A stretch of 64,000 nucleotides of DNA, taken from the NCBI GenBank assembly GCA_030248135.1, contig JASANC010003701.1, forward strand, positions 1-64,000. The letters run 5' to 3'. Under the pieces are notes generated by a model that saw only the letters and a list, made by a program, of their open reading frames with translations, did not search any database and was not told where the DNA came from. This document shows, one piece after another, positions 1 to 10,746 of this stretch; position 1 is the first letter of the stretch, and each line of letters starts with the position of its first letter. The stretch comes from Theristus sp. LFF4_11 (lineage: Eukaryota > Nematoda > Chromadorea > Monhysterida > Xyalidae). The position numbers were made by a program, and so were the translations under genes.

Positions 1-1451
1 GGCCTTTAACAAAACCACGGAGGCAACACGGAACACGGAGGCTGCACGCTTAACAAAACCACGGAGGCAACACGGAGGCTGCGTGCAGCTAAAGTGACCC
101 TTATTTTATATGCACACAACACGCTGCGCACCTTTAACAAAACCACGGAACACGGAGGCACGCGGATTTGGGGAGATTTGGGGACAGGACAAATCCGTCC
201 CCCTCCAAAAAAAATTATGTTTTTGTTAAATAAACAAATAAATAAATAAATAAAGGCGCAATAAAGCAAAGCAAAGCTAAATGTCAAAACTATACTTCAA
301 GGATTACGGTAGCTCTCCAACGGGTCTCGACACGATTTTTTAAAAACGTCCCTGATTGCCAGCAAAAGCTACTCTATTGGTGGACACCGTTCATATGATT
401 GCAACAAACAGTCTTCTGTCTGAAGTAAGGTCCCACGGGTTACGGTAGCTGTAGTTCGGTCTTGACACGAAGTTGCTGAAAACTACTTTGTTTCTTGTAA
501 ATAACAGTTGTTTCTTGCAATCATGTGAACGGTGTTCATAAATTTAGTAACTGTTCTTGGCAATAAAAGGCAGTTTTAAAAAATCGCGTCAAGACCTACA
601 CAGCAGAGTTACCGTATTCTTTGAACTCAAGTTTTGACATTCTGTGAAAACGCTGCGTGTTTCTAATTGGTTTCAACTGTTATTCACAAGAAACAAAGTA
701 GTTTTCAGCAACTTCGAGTCAAGACCCAAAACTACCGCTACCGTAACCCGTGTGCCCGAACTTCAAACAGAAGACTGTTTGTTGCAATCATATGAACGGT
801 GTCCACCAATAGAGTAGCTTTTGCTGGCAATCAGGGACTTTAAAAAAAATCGTGTCGAGACCCGTTGGAGAGCTACCGTAATCCTTGAAATCTAGTTTTG
901 ACATTTAGCTTTGTTTTGCTTTATTGCGCCTTTATTTATTTATTTGTTTACAGTATGACCGTTTAAACATGGCAGCTTTTTTCAGGGTGCAAGGAGCGCG
1001 CGAAATTTGAATCAAAGAAAAAAGTTGCTCAGAAACCCAACTGCGTGTCAAATTTTACATGTTTCTGAAAAATTAATTGGTAATTCGGGCTATTATGTTC
1101 ATTATTTCTACCTTTGCACACTCGATTGGCGGATATCTTATCATTTTTGAGAAAGGAAACTCCTAGTCTGCGACTAATCTCGCCTTGATTGAGACTGCCA
1201 TATTTATTCGGCCATACTGTATTTAACAAAAACATAACTTTTTTTGGAGGGGGACGGATTTGTCCTGTCCCCAAATCTCCCCAAATCCGCGAGCCTCCGT
1301 GTTCCGTGGTTTTGTTAAAGGTGCGCAGCGTGTTGTGTGCATGTAAAATATGGGTCACTTTAGCTGCACGCAGCCTCCGTGTTGCCTCCGTGGTTTTGTT
1401 AAGCGTGCAGCCTCCGTGTTCCGTGTTGCCTCCGTGGTTTTGTTAAAGGCC
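1..1451. mobile_element. Long fold-back (inverted-repeat) element
   Basis: The sequence from the left edge (GGCCTTTAAC) is matched in reverse complement by the stretch ending GTTAAAGGCC at 1451. Arms of roughly 500 bp pair across a unique centre at about 510-675. The outer 235 bp of each arm contain repeated CACGGAGGCAACACGG-type units and the inner parts also mirror each other. The right arm is longer only because a 269 bp MITE sits in it. No transposase reading frame is visible, so this is a non-autonomous element. The left end may continue beyond the window. Superfamily not assigned. Confidence 0.8.
951..1219. mobile_element. TA-flanked MITE, CAGTATGGCC family, copy 1
   Basis: Begins CAGTATGACC and ends GGCCATACTG, flanked on both sides by TA. 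The opposite arm of the enclosing fold-back element (near 228-245) lacks the insertion and shows one uninterrupted TA, so insertion site and duplication are directly visible. Internal sequence (GCTGCCATGTT / AACATGGCAGC blocks, TTTCGCGCGCTCC) recurs at 13303-13586, 20518-20776 and 22550-22818. TA duplication and short terminal repeats fit the Tc1/mariner group. Confidence 0.85.
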
Positions 1452-1455
1452 GGCC

Positions 1456-2928
1456 TAGGGTTGTTAAACAAAAATGAAAATTTTTAAAAAAAAAAAAGTG
1501 ATTAAAAAAAAAACAAAAATGCCAATTTTTTTTTAAAAAAAAAATTCGAAAAATTTTCCTCTAATATGCTCTGAAAACCTCAATTTTGGCACAATTTTTC
1601 GAAAGTTCAACAAAAATTTTCTTTGATTATACCTCGTAAAACCTTTAGCAGTCGATTTTGGGCCGTTTTACCGACTGATTTTAGGCTTCGACAACATCTG
1701 CGATGAAGTTTTTGAGCGTCCCAAATAGGGTTGTTAAAAAAACAAAAATCGTCATTTTTGTTTTTTTTTTAAAAAAAAAATTTTTTTTTTTTAAAAAAAA
1801 TTTCAAAAATCAAAGTTGTGCTAAATCAATCAGGGAGTCCGAAGAACCACATATGATATGCAAGCGCCTCCCGAATGACTCCCGTATGGCGGAACTTTGC
1901 AGATTTTGTTTTGGTGACCTCAATTACCCCTTTTCCAAACCGTCACCATGCCTCTTCTTGTGTTTTGACCTCCAAAACGTCACTAATTGTCCCCAGCTAA
2001 GCTAATGCTAAAGTGAAGACAAACATACCGCCTTGAAATTCGATCAATTCTTCTGATGGTGTCGCGACGACACGACACGAAGCAGCAACCAGACAACGTA
2101 GCGCTTGCAAACGGAGCAGCGAGCACAATCGGACGCTCTGCGAGGCGAATCGTCACCTTATCTGCATCGGAAATGGTAGGCTAAGCTTTGGGACGCTCAA
2201 AAACTTCATCGCAGATGTTGTCGAAGCCTAAAATCAGTCGGTAAAACGGCCCAAAATCGACTGCTAAAGGTTTTACGAGGTATAATCAAAGAAAATTTTT
2301 GTTGAACTTTCGAAAAATTGTGCCAAAATTGAGGTTTTCAGAGCATATTAGAGGAAAATTTTTCGGATTTTTTTTTTTAAAAAAAAATCGGCATTTTTGT
2401 TTTTTTTTTAATCACTTTTTTTTAAAAAAAAAAATTTCATTTTTGTTTAACAACCCTAGTCCCAAAGCTTAGCCTACCATTTCCGATGCAGATAAGGTGA
2501 CGATTAGCCTCGCAGAGCGTCCGATTGTGCTCGCTGCACCGTTTGCAAGCGCTACGTTGTCTGGTTGCTGCTTCGTGTCGTGTCGTCGCGACACCATCAG
2601 AAGAATTGATCGAATTTCAAGGCGGTATGTTTGTCTTCACTTTAGCATTAGCTTAGCTGGGGACAATTAGTGACGTTTTGGAGGTCAAAACACAAGAAGA
2701 GGCATGGTGACGGTTTGGAAAAGGGGTAATTGAGGTCACCAAAACAAAATCTGCAAAGTTCCGCCATGCGGGTGTCATTCGGGAGGCGCTTGCATATCAT
2801 ATGTGGTTCTTCGGACTCCCTGATTGATTTAGCACAACTTTGATTTTTGAAATTTTTTTTTAAAAAAAAAAAAATTTTTTTTTTAAAAAAAACAAAAATG
2901 ACGATTTTTGTTTTTTTTAACAACCCTA
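1456..2928 (-). mobile_element. hAT-like non-autonomous element (family A), outer copy
   Basis: Starts TAGGGTTGTTAAA and ends TTTAACAACCCTA. It lies in reverse orientation to the copy at 56025-56764 and is split by a second copy of itself. The termini and the 8-bp duplications at the other copies point to the hAT superfamily. Its own flanks are GC-rich (GGCCGGCC left, GGGCCGAC right) and match only with a one-base offset. The open frames inside are short, A/T-homopolymer-rich and repeat in every copy, so they are not treated as genes. Confidence 0.8.
1726..2458 (+). mobile_element. hAT-like element family A, copy nested in its own kind
   Basis: Complete 733-bp unit from TAGGGTTG to CAACCCTA. 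The 8 bases before it (1718-1725) and after it (2459-2466) are both GTCCCAAA, a perfect 8-bp target-site duplication. Removing the insert and one duplication restores the outer copy. The unit contains the same internal blocks as the copy at 56025-56764. Confidence 0.9.
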
Positions 2929-3006
2929 GGGCCGACCGACGGAGGAAAATTATGCCCGCGGTTGGCCTGTCGTACTAAAACAAACCACTGATGTTGGCAG
3001 ACGTTG

Positions 3007-3089
3007 CCTAAACAAGCCTAAACCAAAACCTAATCCTAAAGCCTAATTCAAAGCTAAACATAATCCTGACCTAATCCTAACCTAAGCCA
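3007..3089 (-). repeat. Degenerate telomere-like CCTAA/TAATCC repeats
   Basis: A run of CCTAAAC, CCTAATCC and CCTAACCTAAGCC units with irregular spacing. It is the complementary strand type to the TTAGGA-rich stretch at 3339-3430, so the two arrays face each other across about 250 bp. The units resemble, but do not equal, the nematode telomere unit TTAGGC. Confidence 0.5.
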
Positions 3090-3338
3090 GGCCTTTTGAA
3101 GAAGGAAGATGCCAGAACAATTGCATTTTGAACAAGTTCTTGTTGGGGCCGGAGCGTGTGCAGGCGCGCTAGTGGATCATGAGCATGAGCATGCCGATGC
3201 CGCGTGCGCGTGCGCTTTAGTAATGAACGTAAAACTACAAAGCTAAACCGGAGCTGGAGCTGATCCCTGATCCCAATGTTTCACCCCTTCAACAAAGCTG
3301 TCAATCAAGGCACTTTCACTTTGTTAAAAAGGCTTCAC

Positions 3339-3430
3339 TTAGGATTAGGATTAGGTTTAGGATTAGGAACCTACAACGACTTCATTAGGATTAGGATTGG
3401 GCTTAGGATTAGGAACCTACAACGACTTCA
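3339..3430 (+). repeat. Two tandem 46-bp units rich in TTAGGA/TTAGGC
   Basis: Each 46-bp unit begins TTAGGATTAGGATT and ends CCTACAACGACTTCA. The copies at 3339-3384 and 3385-3430 differ at only a few bases (GGTTTAGG versus GGGCTTAGG). Flanking sequence 2929-3991 otherwise shows no convincing gene. Confidence 0.7.
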
Positions 3431-3991
3431 TTGAAACCGAACTAAACAACAAAACAGACTGTAAACTTGGCTTTGGTTTAGTAATGTAGGCAAAGCAGTA
3501 ATGAAGCTTTAGAAATTCGTTATTCGTGGAAACAAAACAAAAAATAATAAAAACTTCTGTACCCTAAAATTGCTATTATGTCTTGTTCATCCATCCATCC
3601 CAATTGCGGATTGCGGATGTGAAATAGTTTATAATCCAATGCTTGATGTTTTTACGTTATGCAATTTTTTCAGTCTTTTTTTATCAATACATATAGATAA
3701 ACTGACACACCATTTGCTTATTTTCCATTTCATTCCATATGTGTCATCATGTTCCCACTGATTTTGAGTTCCTTCATCTCAACGAATTCTCCTGTCAATT
3801 CTTCGCAACCGTTGTGCGTTCAGTTTTGCCCAAATCTTCGCATTCTCGTATCAGTATCAGACAACTTTTCTTCGGATCACATGATACATTTCTTTCAATT
3901 AGTTTGCACCTAAAAGCCATCAGCGTCACCGACACAACTAAAGCGGCATTCATGAACCAGCATTTAGTGAACTGCTACAGAAAACATACTA
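3431..3991. other. Non-coding stretch with a CATTCATGAA repeat fragment
   Basis: No gene supported. Positions about 3940-3972 resemble one terminal repeat of the small hairpin element at 60292-60387 (TAAAGCGGCATTCATGAA followed by CAGCATTTAGTGA). The frames here lack splice or codon structure. Confidence 0.4.
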
Positions 3992-4343
3992 CCGTATTAC
4001 CTCTAAAAAGGGGGTTTTTGTGGGGGGGGGGGTTTTTTGGGGGGGGGTTTTGGGGGGGGGGGTTGGTGGGGAAAGGGGGGGACAGAGATTTCCTTTTGTA
4101 ACAGCCTTTTGTAATGAAATTACCACTAACTCATCCCTTTGGGGCCTTTGGTAGCACAATTTCACCAATGTCACTGCATTCAGCCACTGAATTCGCTAGG
4201 TATGTGTTTCAAACAGGTTTCTAATAAACCCCCATGGGGGTTTATTTTGGGGGGGGGATTATTTGGAAACTTGTCGAGGGGGTGGGGGTTTATTTTGGGG
4301 GGGGGTTTAATTTTGGGGGGGGGGTTTAATAGAGGTAATACGG
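3992..4343. mobile_element. G-tract MITE (CCGTATTACCTCT family), copy 1
   Basis: Terminal repeats CCGTATTACCTCT and AGAGGTAATACGG are flanked by TA on both sides (3990-3991 and 4344-4345). The interior carries many runs of 5-10 G on the plus strand and a palindrome AACCCCCATGGGGGTT. It shares the core around TAGCACAATTTCACCAATG with the copy at 37651-38101. No coding capacity is likely; frames across it are low complexity. Confidence 0.85.
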
Positions 4344-4681
4344 TACATGAGCCAGAAAAAAATTATCGGATTTCAAATTGCTCGATTTTTCTAAAAACTG
4401 TAAAAACAGCAGATGCAGCAAAAAAATATCTAAAAATTGGAAAAAATGCAAACCTTAGTTCTGCAATGTTTGAAAATTTCAGCCTCATAACTCAAACCAG
4501 ATTCGAGATAGAGCAATTTGAAACCGGGTAGTTTCTTTGACCCACCGTGTGTTTTGCCACAATTGGGGTTGGTGGTGCAACCAAGCCCGATACATTCGTT
4601 CTTCTACAGTAATATAAAGTTTCGCAATATTCCATCTGTATTCTGCCAAAAAATGACAGGCTTAAACAAACCTACTTTACC

Positions 4682-5600
4682 ATGCAGCCCCATGTTTGCA
4701 GTGTGCGACCACCAACACCCCCAGCAGCGAAATCTCCGGTCGACCACGGCGACGACCCGTGGTGGCTGTGGCCGTCGGTGGTTGCGATCGCCGTCGCCGT
4801 CACCCTGGCCGCCTGTGTTGCGCTCTATCAGTATCAGAAGCGAAACGCTGCGAAACAGGGCCACTCGCAAGAACAGCCGGATGAGGAGCAGCAGATCGGA
4901 AAACGATCTCAGAAAAGCGGTGAGCAAAACCCGGTGACAAACGCAATGTCGGTAGTGCTACACCACAAAAATAGAGTGGAGACAGTGAACACTGATTATA
5001 ACGGTTACTACAACACAAAAAGGGTGCACAATCGCACAGAAACACCCAGGCGAAACAAAATGCACGGTCTCCAGACTAGGACTTTAAAAAGGGGCACAAT
5101 TGTGTTTTTATATTCTGCAGCGATTCCTGGCTGGCCAGAGATTGCCTCCTCGTCCAGTTCGTCGTCGTCCAGTGAGCGAACACAGCAGAGCGCACAAACG
5201 CCGTCCGCCACAACAATGATCGTGACCAGTCGCAAAAATGACACCGTAAGAAATGGACGCCATTTTGCGGAGTCGCTTATTGTTTCAACATATTTTTTGT
5301 TTCTTTCAATTAAATTCAACGTTTTAGCAGATTGCCCACGAGCACCACGAACAAGATGTGAAGTCACAGAAGTCGACCTCGCCGAAGGCACAGACGACGA
5401 CAGAACGAGAGTCGTCAACGTCGATGCGAGACGAGTGGAAGCCAGACCGCACGCAGACGAGCGCCTCGACGCACCAGCACGATGCGACGGCGGTGGCCTC
5501 CGCGTCCTCCGAGGAAACGCAGGACATCGAGAAGAGCCCTGGGAAGTCGCCGGCAGCAAGTCACCAACACACTCTGAAAACCGCTCACTTGGACTATTGA
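4682..5600 (+). CDS. Single-pass membrane protein with Ser-rich tail (unknown family)
   Basis: Three exons join in frame: 4682-4919, 5121-5245 and 5331-5600, giving 210 residues. All introns are GT-AG. Residues 1-25 are a short Pro-rich N-terminus. Residues about 26-50 (from WWLWPSVVAIAVAV to VALYQ) form one membrane helix. The rest is a polar tail with a run of nine serines (exon 2) and many Ser/Thr/Glu, ending HTLKTAHLDY. There is no cleavable signal peptide ahead of the helix, so an N-out type III topology is inferred from the Lys/Arg after it. A polyadenylation signal AATAAA lies near 5772. No family is recognised. The start chosen is the first ATG before the helix; an upstream exon cannot be excluded. 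Confidence 0.6.
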
Positions 5601-6426
5601 ACTCTCTGTGTGATGAGTTGCATGATTTCGGGAATTTTACATGCCGTTTCACCTCATCTGACCTGCATGACACTCACTGCAAAACAAATGTTGCCATAAT
5701 ATGTTGCCAAGTCGGCATTGAGATGGAGATACCTAACGTCTTTCATTGTCAAACTTTGTGCCTAATTCAAAATAAAAACTTTTTTACAGTATACTCTGTT
5801 ATGAATTTTAACAGAAATACGGATATGAAAACCAGCATTTAAGCCCACGTTAAAACAATGTCTTTTTAATTTGGATACGTGCGTTTCTGTTAATATTGGG
5901 ATGTTTGCGTCATCTTTCTTGCGATCACTGCGCTTTTTCCATGGCATTTTTTTGGGAAACGCCATTGGAACTTTCAAAATGATTATTGAGCGCACGTTCA
6001 TGTGCGTATATTTGCACTTTTAAGCATAATTTGCGTGTTTGCGTTGGCCTCTGATTTGCGTGCAGGAAAAACTGGTTTTGCTGTCATGTCATTTATGCTC
6101 GATAATATATTGAGTTTGAAGGAAAGATTTTTTAACGCCTCAACAGTTCTTGTTCTTGTACCACTTTCAAACTTAAAAAGTGTTTGTTTGTATGTATGAC
6201 CCATTGTTGAAGTTACTCGAAACTGAACCAAAGCTTTTTGTTTGCGCTGGTCCTTGTTTTGTCGGGTCTCGATAGTTGTTTATTGTTGCGGAAATCAATT
6301 GTAAATACAGTTGTGACTTGTGCTTTTTTTCTGTTGAATGTATAGAACATTTCAAAATTCCAGCAGACGCCAACGCAACACCATTGAAAGTCAAACCACT
6401 TGATTCTAGCTTTTTCGAAACTACAT
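5601..6426. other. Intergenic, no feature seen
   Basis: Holds the 3' region of the preceding gene (AATAAA near 5772) and the upstream region of the next gene. The short frames on both strands have no homologous look and no splice partners. Confidence 0.5.
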
Positions 6427-8491
6427 ATGGAGTCACTTTTCACACTGCTAGTGTTTTCGGTGAGTTTACTGCTGTTTTTTATCGATAATCTTTTTATGAG
6501 TCGAATTGCTTTGTTATTTTTGGAAAACACTGATTTTTCTACAATTTTAGGCAGTCTGCTTTGTGGCACACAGTCAGCAACCTTGCGGCCAGCAGATACG
6601 CGCTGTGAAGCAGTGTGCAAGAGACGCCGTGAGACCGCATCTGAATCAGTTGAACTTCCACGCCATTGAACAATGCTTCGCTCAGTTCGTTTTTCTTACC
6701 GTAAAGTCGTGCATATCCGGCCCCTTTGGGGGACTTATAAATGTGGGAAGGTCTTATATGCAAGACGTTACGGTATTTACTGCATTCACTTTGCGTTCAC
6801 ACACAAAGGAGCCATGTAACTCTCGAAAATAACATCCCCAACCAACTTTTGCGGAGAAAAACAAATCAGCGAAAAAAGGTCAACACTGACTGGGATTGGG
6901 AATATGGCAATTCGGCCAACCAGCTGGTGAACTTTTCTGTTTATTTTTCTTTGATATTCATAACATCAATTCGGTTTTCAGAAACGGCTGCACGGAGCCG
7001 AACCTGGAGAGCATCTCGCAGAAGATTTCGTCGCGTCCAACGCCGTTTGGCGTCATTGATGTCAATCGAATGATCGACTGTGCGAAGGAAATGATGGACA
7101 TGCATCGACCGACGATCGACCACTGCGTTCGTCAGCGGCATCCCTGGTTCGAGATGCCGCCGTTTCCCGATAAGAACACGGAAGAGCGAAACACGATCAA
7201 GTGAGCACGCATCGATTATTACTATAGTATTGACACCATGAAGGATGTTTGTGTATTATCAATTTTTTCCGCGACTCAATGAGTTTGCAGACGTCGAAAG
7301 GAACTAGTTTCAATTTTTATGCGCCAATTCAAAATTGCCCAAGTGACCCAGCACTATTTTAGGGTACTCGTGTATCACTTTACCAATTTTGAGTTCTATG
7401 TGCACCACATGTGGCTGCACTGCTTCGGTTGGTTCGTTGATTGCAACGTGTTATTGCCAACGCAAGTTTCGTCTATCTGACCGGTTAACTTCCAGGGTCA
7501 TCCTGATCGCAAAGGGCGCCACCCGATTGTGCCAAGGTGACGAGGACGCGACTCGCCAGGTGCGCGCCTGTCTCGAGTCGCACCCATCGACGGACGTGTA
7601 CGCGGTGCGCGAGCGCATGTGCCAGGCAAAGGAGAACTGTGAACGGCAACACCAGTGAGCAATACAATTGTTGCTGTTGTTGTTGAGCAATACAATTCAT
7701 AAGCCGATTATTTGTTCAAAAACGCGCGAGAAAGATCCAAACCGCTAGTTTCTGTCGTTTTCTGTTTTCCACATTGTAACTTTAAGACTCGTTTCATTCG
7801 AAAAATTGAAAAACGAAGTACAAATAGGTAGTAGTACGTTATGCTAAGAACACTTTACGATTCAGCCAGCGAAAAGTTCTTCTGTTCGGTGTTCAGGATG
7901 CGTGACGAGTGTCGTGAAGAGAAGCAACAGATGTTGATCACGGCATGCGGCTGTGTCAAGGACAAAGTGAGGGAGCAGAACGGGCTGGTGCTCGACGAGT
8001 TCGGACGGTGTGCCGGTGAGGAGAGGGTTGCAAATGCAAGTGGCACACACTGAGAGCTTCATGCTGTTCGCGCCATAGTCAAACTGTAAAACATGTGCTA
8101 CTTGTGTAACATGTGCAACTTGCGCACGCATGCTGATATCCAGCTGGTTTGACCAATCGGTGCGTCCAATTCAAAAGCAGCAAATCAGCTGAGCGAGCGT
8201 GATTTACAATTTGACAGTATACAAATTGTTTTCAATTCTTAAGCCAGCGCATATTTTTAAGGCATCCCACCAGCAATGATGCTTCTGATGAAACCAATGG
8301 TGTTAAACATGGTCGGTAACGCAAACTGCCAGCGAATGATCAGTGAGATTCAGAAGAAAGTTTGCACCGATGACGAAGATGAGCAAGAGATGAATCGTGG
8401 CAGGGGCCTGGGCCTGGGCCCCGGTGGGGGTCTGTTTGGGCGCATGGGGTCCGGCGGTCGTGGCTTCTTTGGCGGACCAAGAGGTGGATAA
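6427..8491 (+). CDS. Secreted cysteine-rich protein with Gly/Arg-rich C-terminus
   Basis: Six exons (6427-6459, 6551-6684, 6982-7200, 7496-7654, 7870-8015, 8262-8491) join without a phase error into 306 residues. MESLFTLLVFSAVCFVAHSQ is a typical signal peptide, split by intron 1. The mature part has about fourteen cysteines in spaced helical-looking segments (CGQQ, KQC, EQC, NGC, DC, DHC, RLC, ACL, MCQ, NCE, FCSV, DEC, CGC, RCAG, NCQ, VC). The last 35 residues are a Gly/Arg/Phe tail (GRGLGLGPGGG, GSGGRGFFGGPRGG). AATAAA is near 8779. The layout resembles nematode secreted multi-Cys proteins, but no named family is recognised. Function unknown. Exon structure is well supported; the biological role is not. 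Confidence 0.8.
8078..8215. repeat. Intronic GTCAAACTGTAAA terminal-repeat element
   Basis: Begins GTCAAACTGTAAAAC and ends GATTTACAATTTGAC, an inverted pair, inside the last intron of the secreted Cys-rich gene. Related sequences sit in introns at about 28134-28250 and 47977-48113, each with a CCAATCAG-like core. Probably a small MITE. The exact duplication could not be fixed. Confidence 0.45.
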
Positions 8492-9608
8492 TGATGCTTC
8501 CGGGTCAGGTTCAGGAATGTATCCTGATGTGATTCACTGTTTTGTGCAAATTCCAACTCAGTTTTGCGGGTTTGTTTGGAATTTTTGTTAAATGTCCGCG
8601 TGTACAGGTTGTTTTTTTCATACTTTTAGTTTTCAATTTCTTTTGTGTTGTACTGTTGTGACGCTTGTAGCTCGAATTATAAAAAGTGGATCTGTAGACT
8701 ATTGAAAAAAACGTGACTGAGAGAAAACGGAATATTGTTTCTAATTTTAATCCACATATACTGAATACTGCATTGACGAATAAAAGGAACAATTGTGCCG
8801 TTTTTTGCCACATTGTAAAATTCGAAAACTTAACATTGTTCAGTTTCAAGTGCTGCGCCAGAGCCAGAATCCAGGTGTTGACTTAGGTTATGCCGAAAAT
8901 AATTTCAGTTTTAAGTAAAGTTATGCATCTCACCGCGCAATTACCGAAAATTACTGCGATTTTGCACTCTCCTTTTTGCGCAGAAAGAACCAAGAATTTA
9001 CGCAAATTACATCAGTTAAACTTGATTAAATTTATTAAAATTTACGGCACATTTTTCGTTGCATACCGATTACCGATATCAGTTTAGGCAAAATTAAAAC
9101 AGGTCAGTTTGCAAAATCTCCCTTCTTCGGTCGTTGTTTTATCAGTCAATGATATTGACATTGGATTAACTAACATATAAACTGCCCCTGCCGTGGGGTG
9201 AGTAAAATCGACGGCGTATTACGGTTTCTTCCGTTGACTGTCTATACCAACAAGTGTTATTATTTTTCAAATGCGCAAAAAGAAACAACTCTCTCACGGG
9301 GCGATGTCTGCTCCTGGGTCTGTGTGTTCTTCTGGCACTTATTTGATTGTACGTACAACCGATACAACGAAATGCACGCGTTTTTCATTTTCAAACGTTT
9401 ACGAAAGTTAAAAACTCATCGAGATATCAGAGATGTAGTGTCACACAGTGTATGATGAACAGTTTCGTTTGCCTTTTGACGCACATGTTACACAGAACTC
9501 TGTAATTGAACAAGCGGAATTTATGCAAAATTCCGCAACAGACACGCGAGTAGATTTTAGATTTCAAAAATTTCTACACTGCCAGCCAACTTACTGAACT
9601 ACAGTGTA
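8492..9608. other. Intergenic, 3' region then nothing recognisable
   Basis: Contains the polyadenylation signal near 8779 for the upstream gene. No coding, RNA or repeat structure could be supported in the rest. Confidence 0.5.
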
Positions 9609-10746
9609 CAGGGTGTCCCAAAAAAAACATAACAAAAGTAAATGGCTCGTGCGGCCGACTGGTTGCACGTGAAGCCGTGAAATTTGAAACACTTTTAGAA
9701 AAAAGGAACACATTTTGTGTGTCCAAATTTTATTCCGAAATTCCACTTTTTCAATAATATTTCAGCAGAAATACGTAAAAGCTCAAAAATCACCTAAATT
9801 CAGTTTTTTGACTCAAGATAAACATCATTGTCGTCATCGAGAATCTCATCTGGCAGTGGCACAAGCTCATCGTCAGCTTTAACTTTACTGATGTCATCAT
9901 GTTCATGCTCACGTTCGTTCAGTTTCATGTTTCTCGGCTGCTCAATGTGTTTTCCATTGTTCTCAATGAACGACGACATTCGATGTTTAAAACTGATGAT
10001 CACTTTCTGGTGCAGCGCCCGATCATCGATGATTTTTTTTCACACCGCTGCAGTGGTGGGCGCCGAAAATGTCCCGCATTATCTGTCAGATGCCCCCAAA
10101 CGCAGAACTCAAAGGCTTCATGTCCGGACTCCTCTCGGGCCATTCAATTCTGCCTATGCGGCCGATCCAGCGGTCACCGAACGACGCCGACAGCCACTCG
10201 CGCACTTGTTTCAATTTTCCTCTTGACTTATGGGTTTGGGGCACCCGAAGGAAATTGTGTACCGTTCGGCGCCCAACATTTTCGACAATTTGAAAACCAA
10301 AATTCGCAGTGGTGTGCAAAAAATCAACGATGATCGGGCGCTGCACCAGAATTGCTCATCAATTTTGAACACCGAATGTCGGCAATCATTGAGAACAATG
10401 AAAAAGACATTGGGCTGCTGAAAAAAGTGAAACTAAAGGGTCGAGAGGGAAAATCTGATGAGATCAGTGAAGACGAAGCTGAAGATGAACTTGCGCCACT
10501 GTCATATGTGAATCTCGATGACGACAACGATGATTATCCTGAGTCAAAATGCTGAAGTTGGGTGATTTTTGAGTTTTTACGCATTTCTGCTAAAATATTA
10601 TTGAAAAAATGGAATTTCGGGATAAAATTTGGACACAAAAAATGTGTTCCTTTTTTCTAAAAGTGTTTCAAATTTCACGGCTTCACGTGCAACCAGTCGG
10701 CCGCACGAGCCATTTACTTTTGTTATGTTTTTTTTGGGACACCCTG
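9609..10746. mobile_element. Mariner-type fold-back element with long terminal inverted repeats
   Basis: Starts CAGGGTGTCCCAAAA and ends TTTTGGGACACCCTG, flanked by TA (9607-9608 and 10747-10748). The two arms are nearly identical for about 190 bp and recognisably similar for about 450 bp. Both arms encode versions of the same acidic transposase C-terminus (…DDDNDVYLESK on minus in the left arm, …DDDNDDYPESK on plus in the right arm). This suggests an internal deletion plus inverted duplication of a mariner/IS630-type element. Confidence 0.9.
10057..10346 (-). pseudogene. Mariner-like transposase fragment
   Basis: The minus-strand frame here contains GRIEWPERSPDMKPLSSAF, which matches the family motif WP..SPDL.P, where the Asp is the third catalytic acidic residue. 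Upstream in the same frame is NFLRVPQTHKSRGKLKQV. The N-terminal DNA-binding domain and the first two catalytic Asp residues are absent and the frame stops inside the element. It is a remnant in the middle of the fold-back element and cannot encode an active enzyme. Confidence 0.75.

Noticed and set aside
1703..2923. Frames of 90-100 aa repeated at several places
   Set aside because: They lie in hAT family A copies, start in A/T homopolymers and have no domain.
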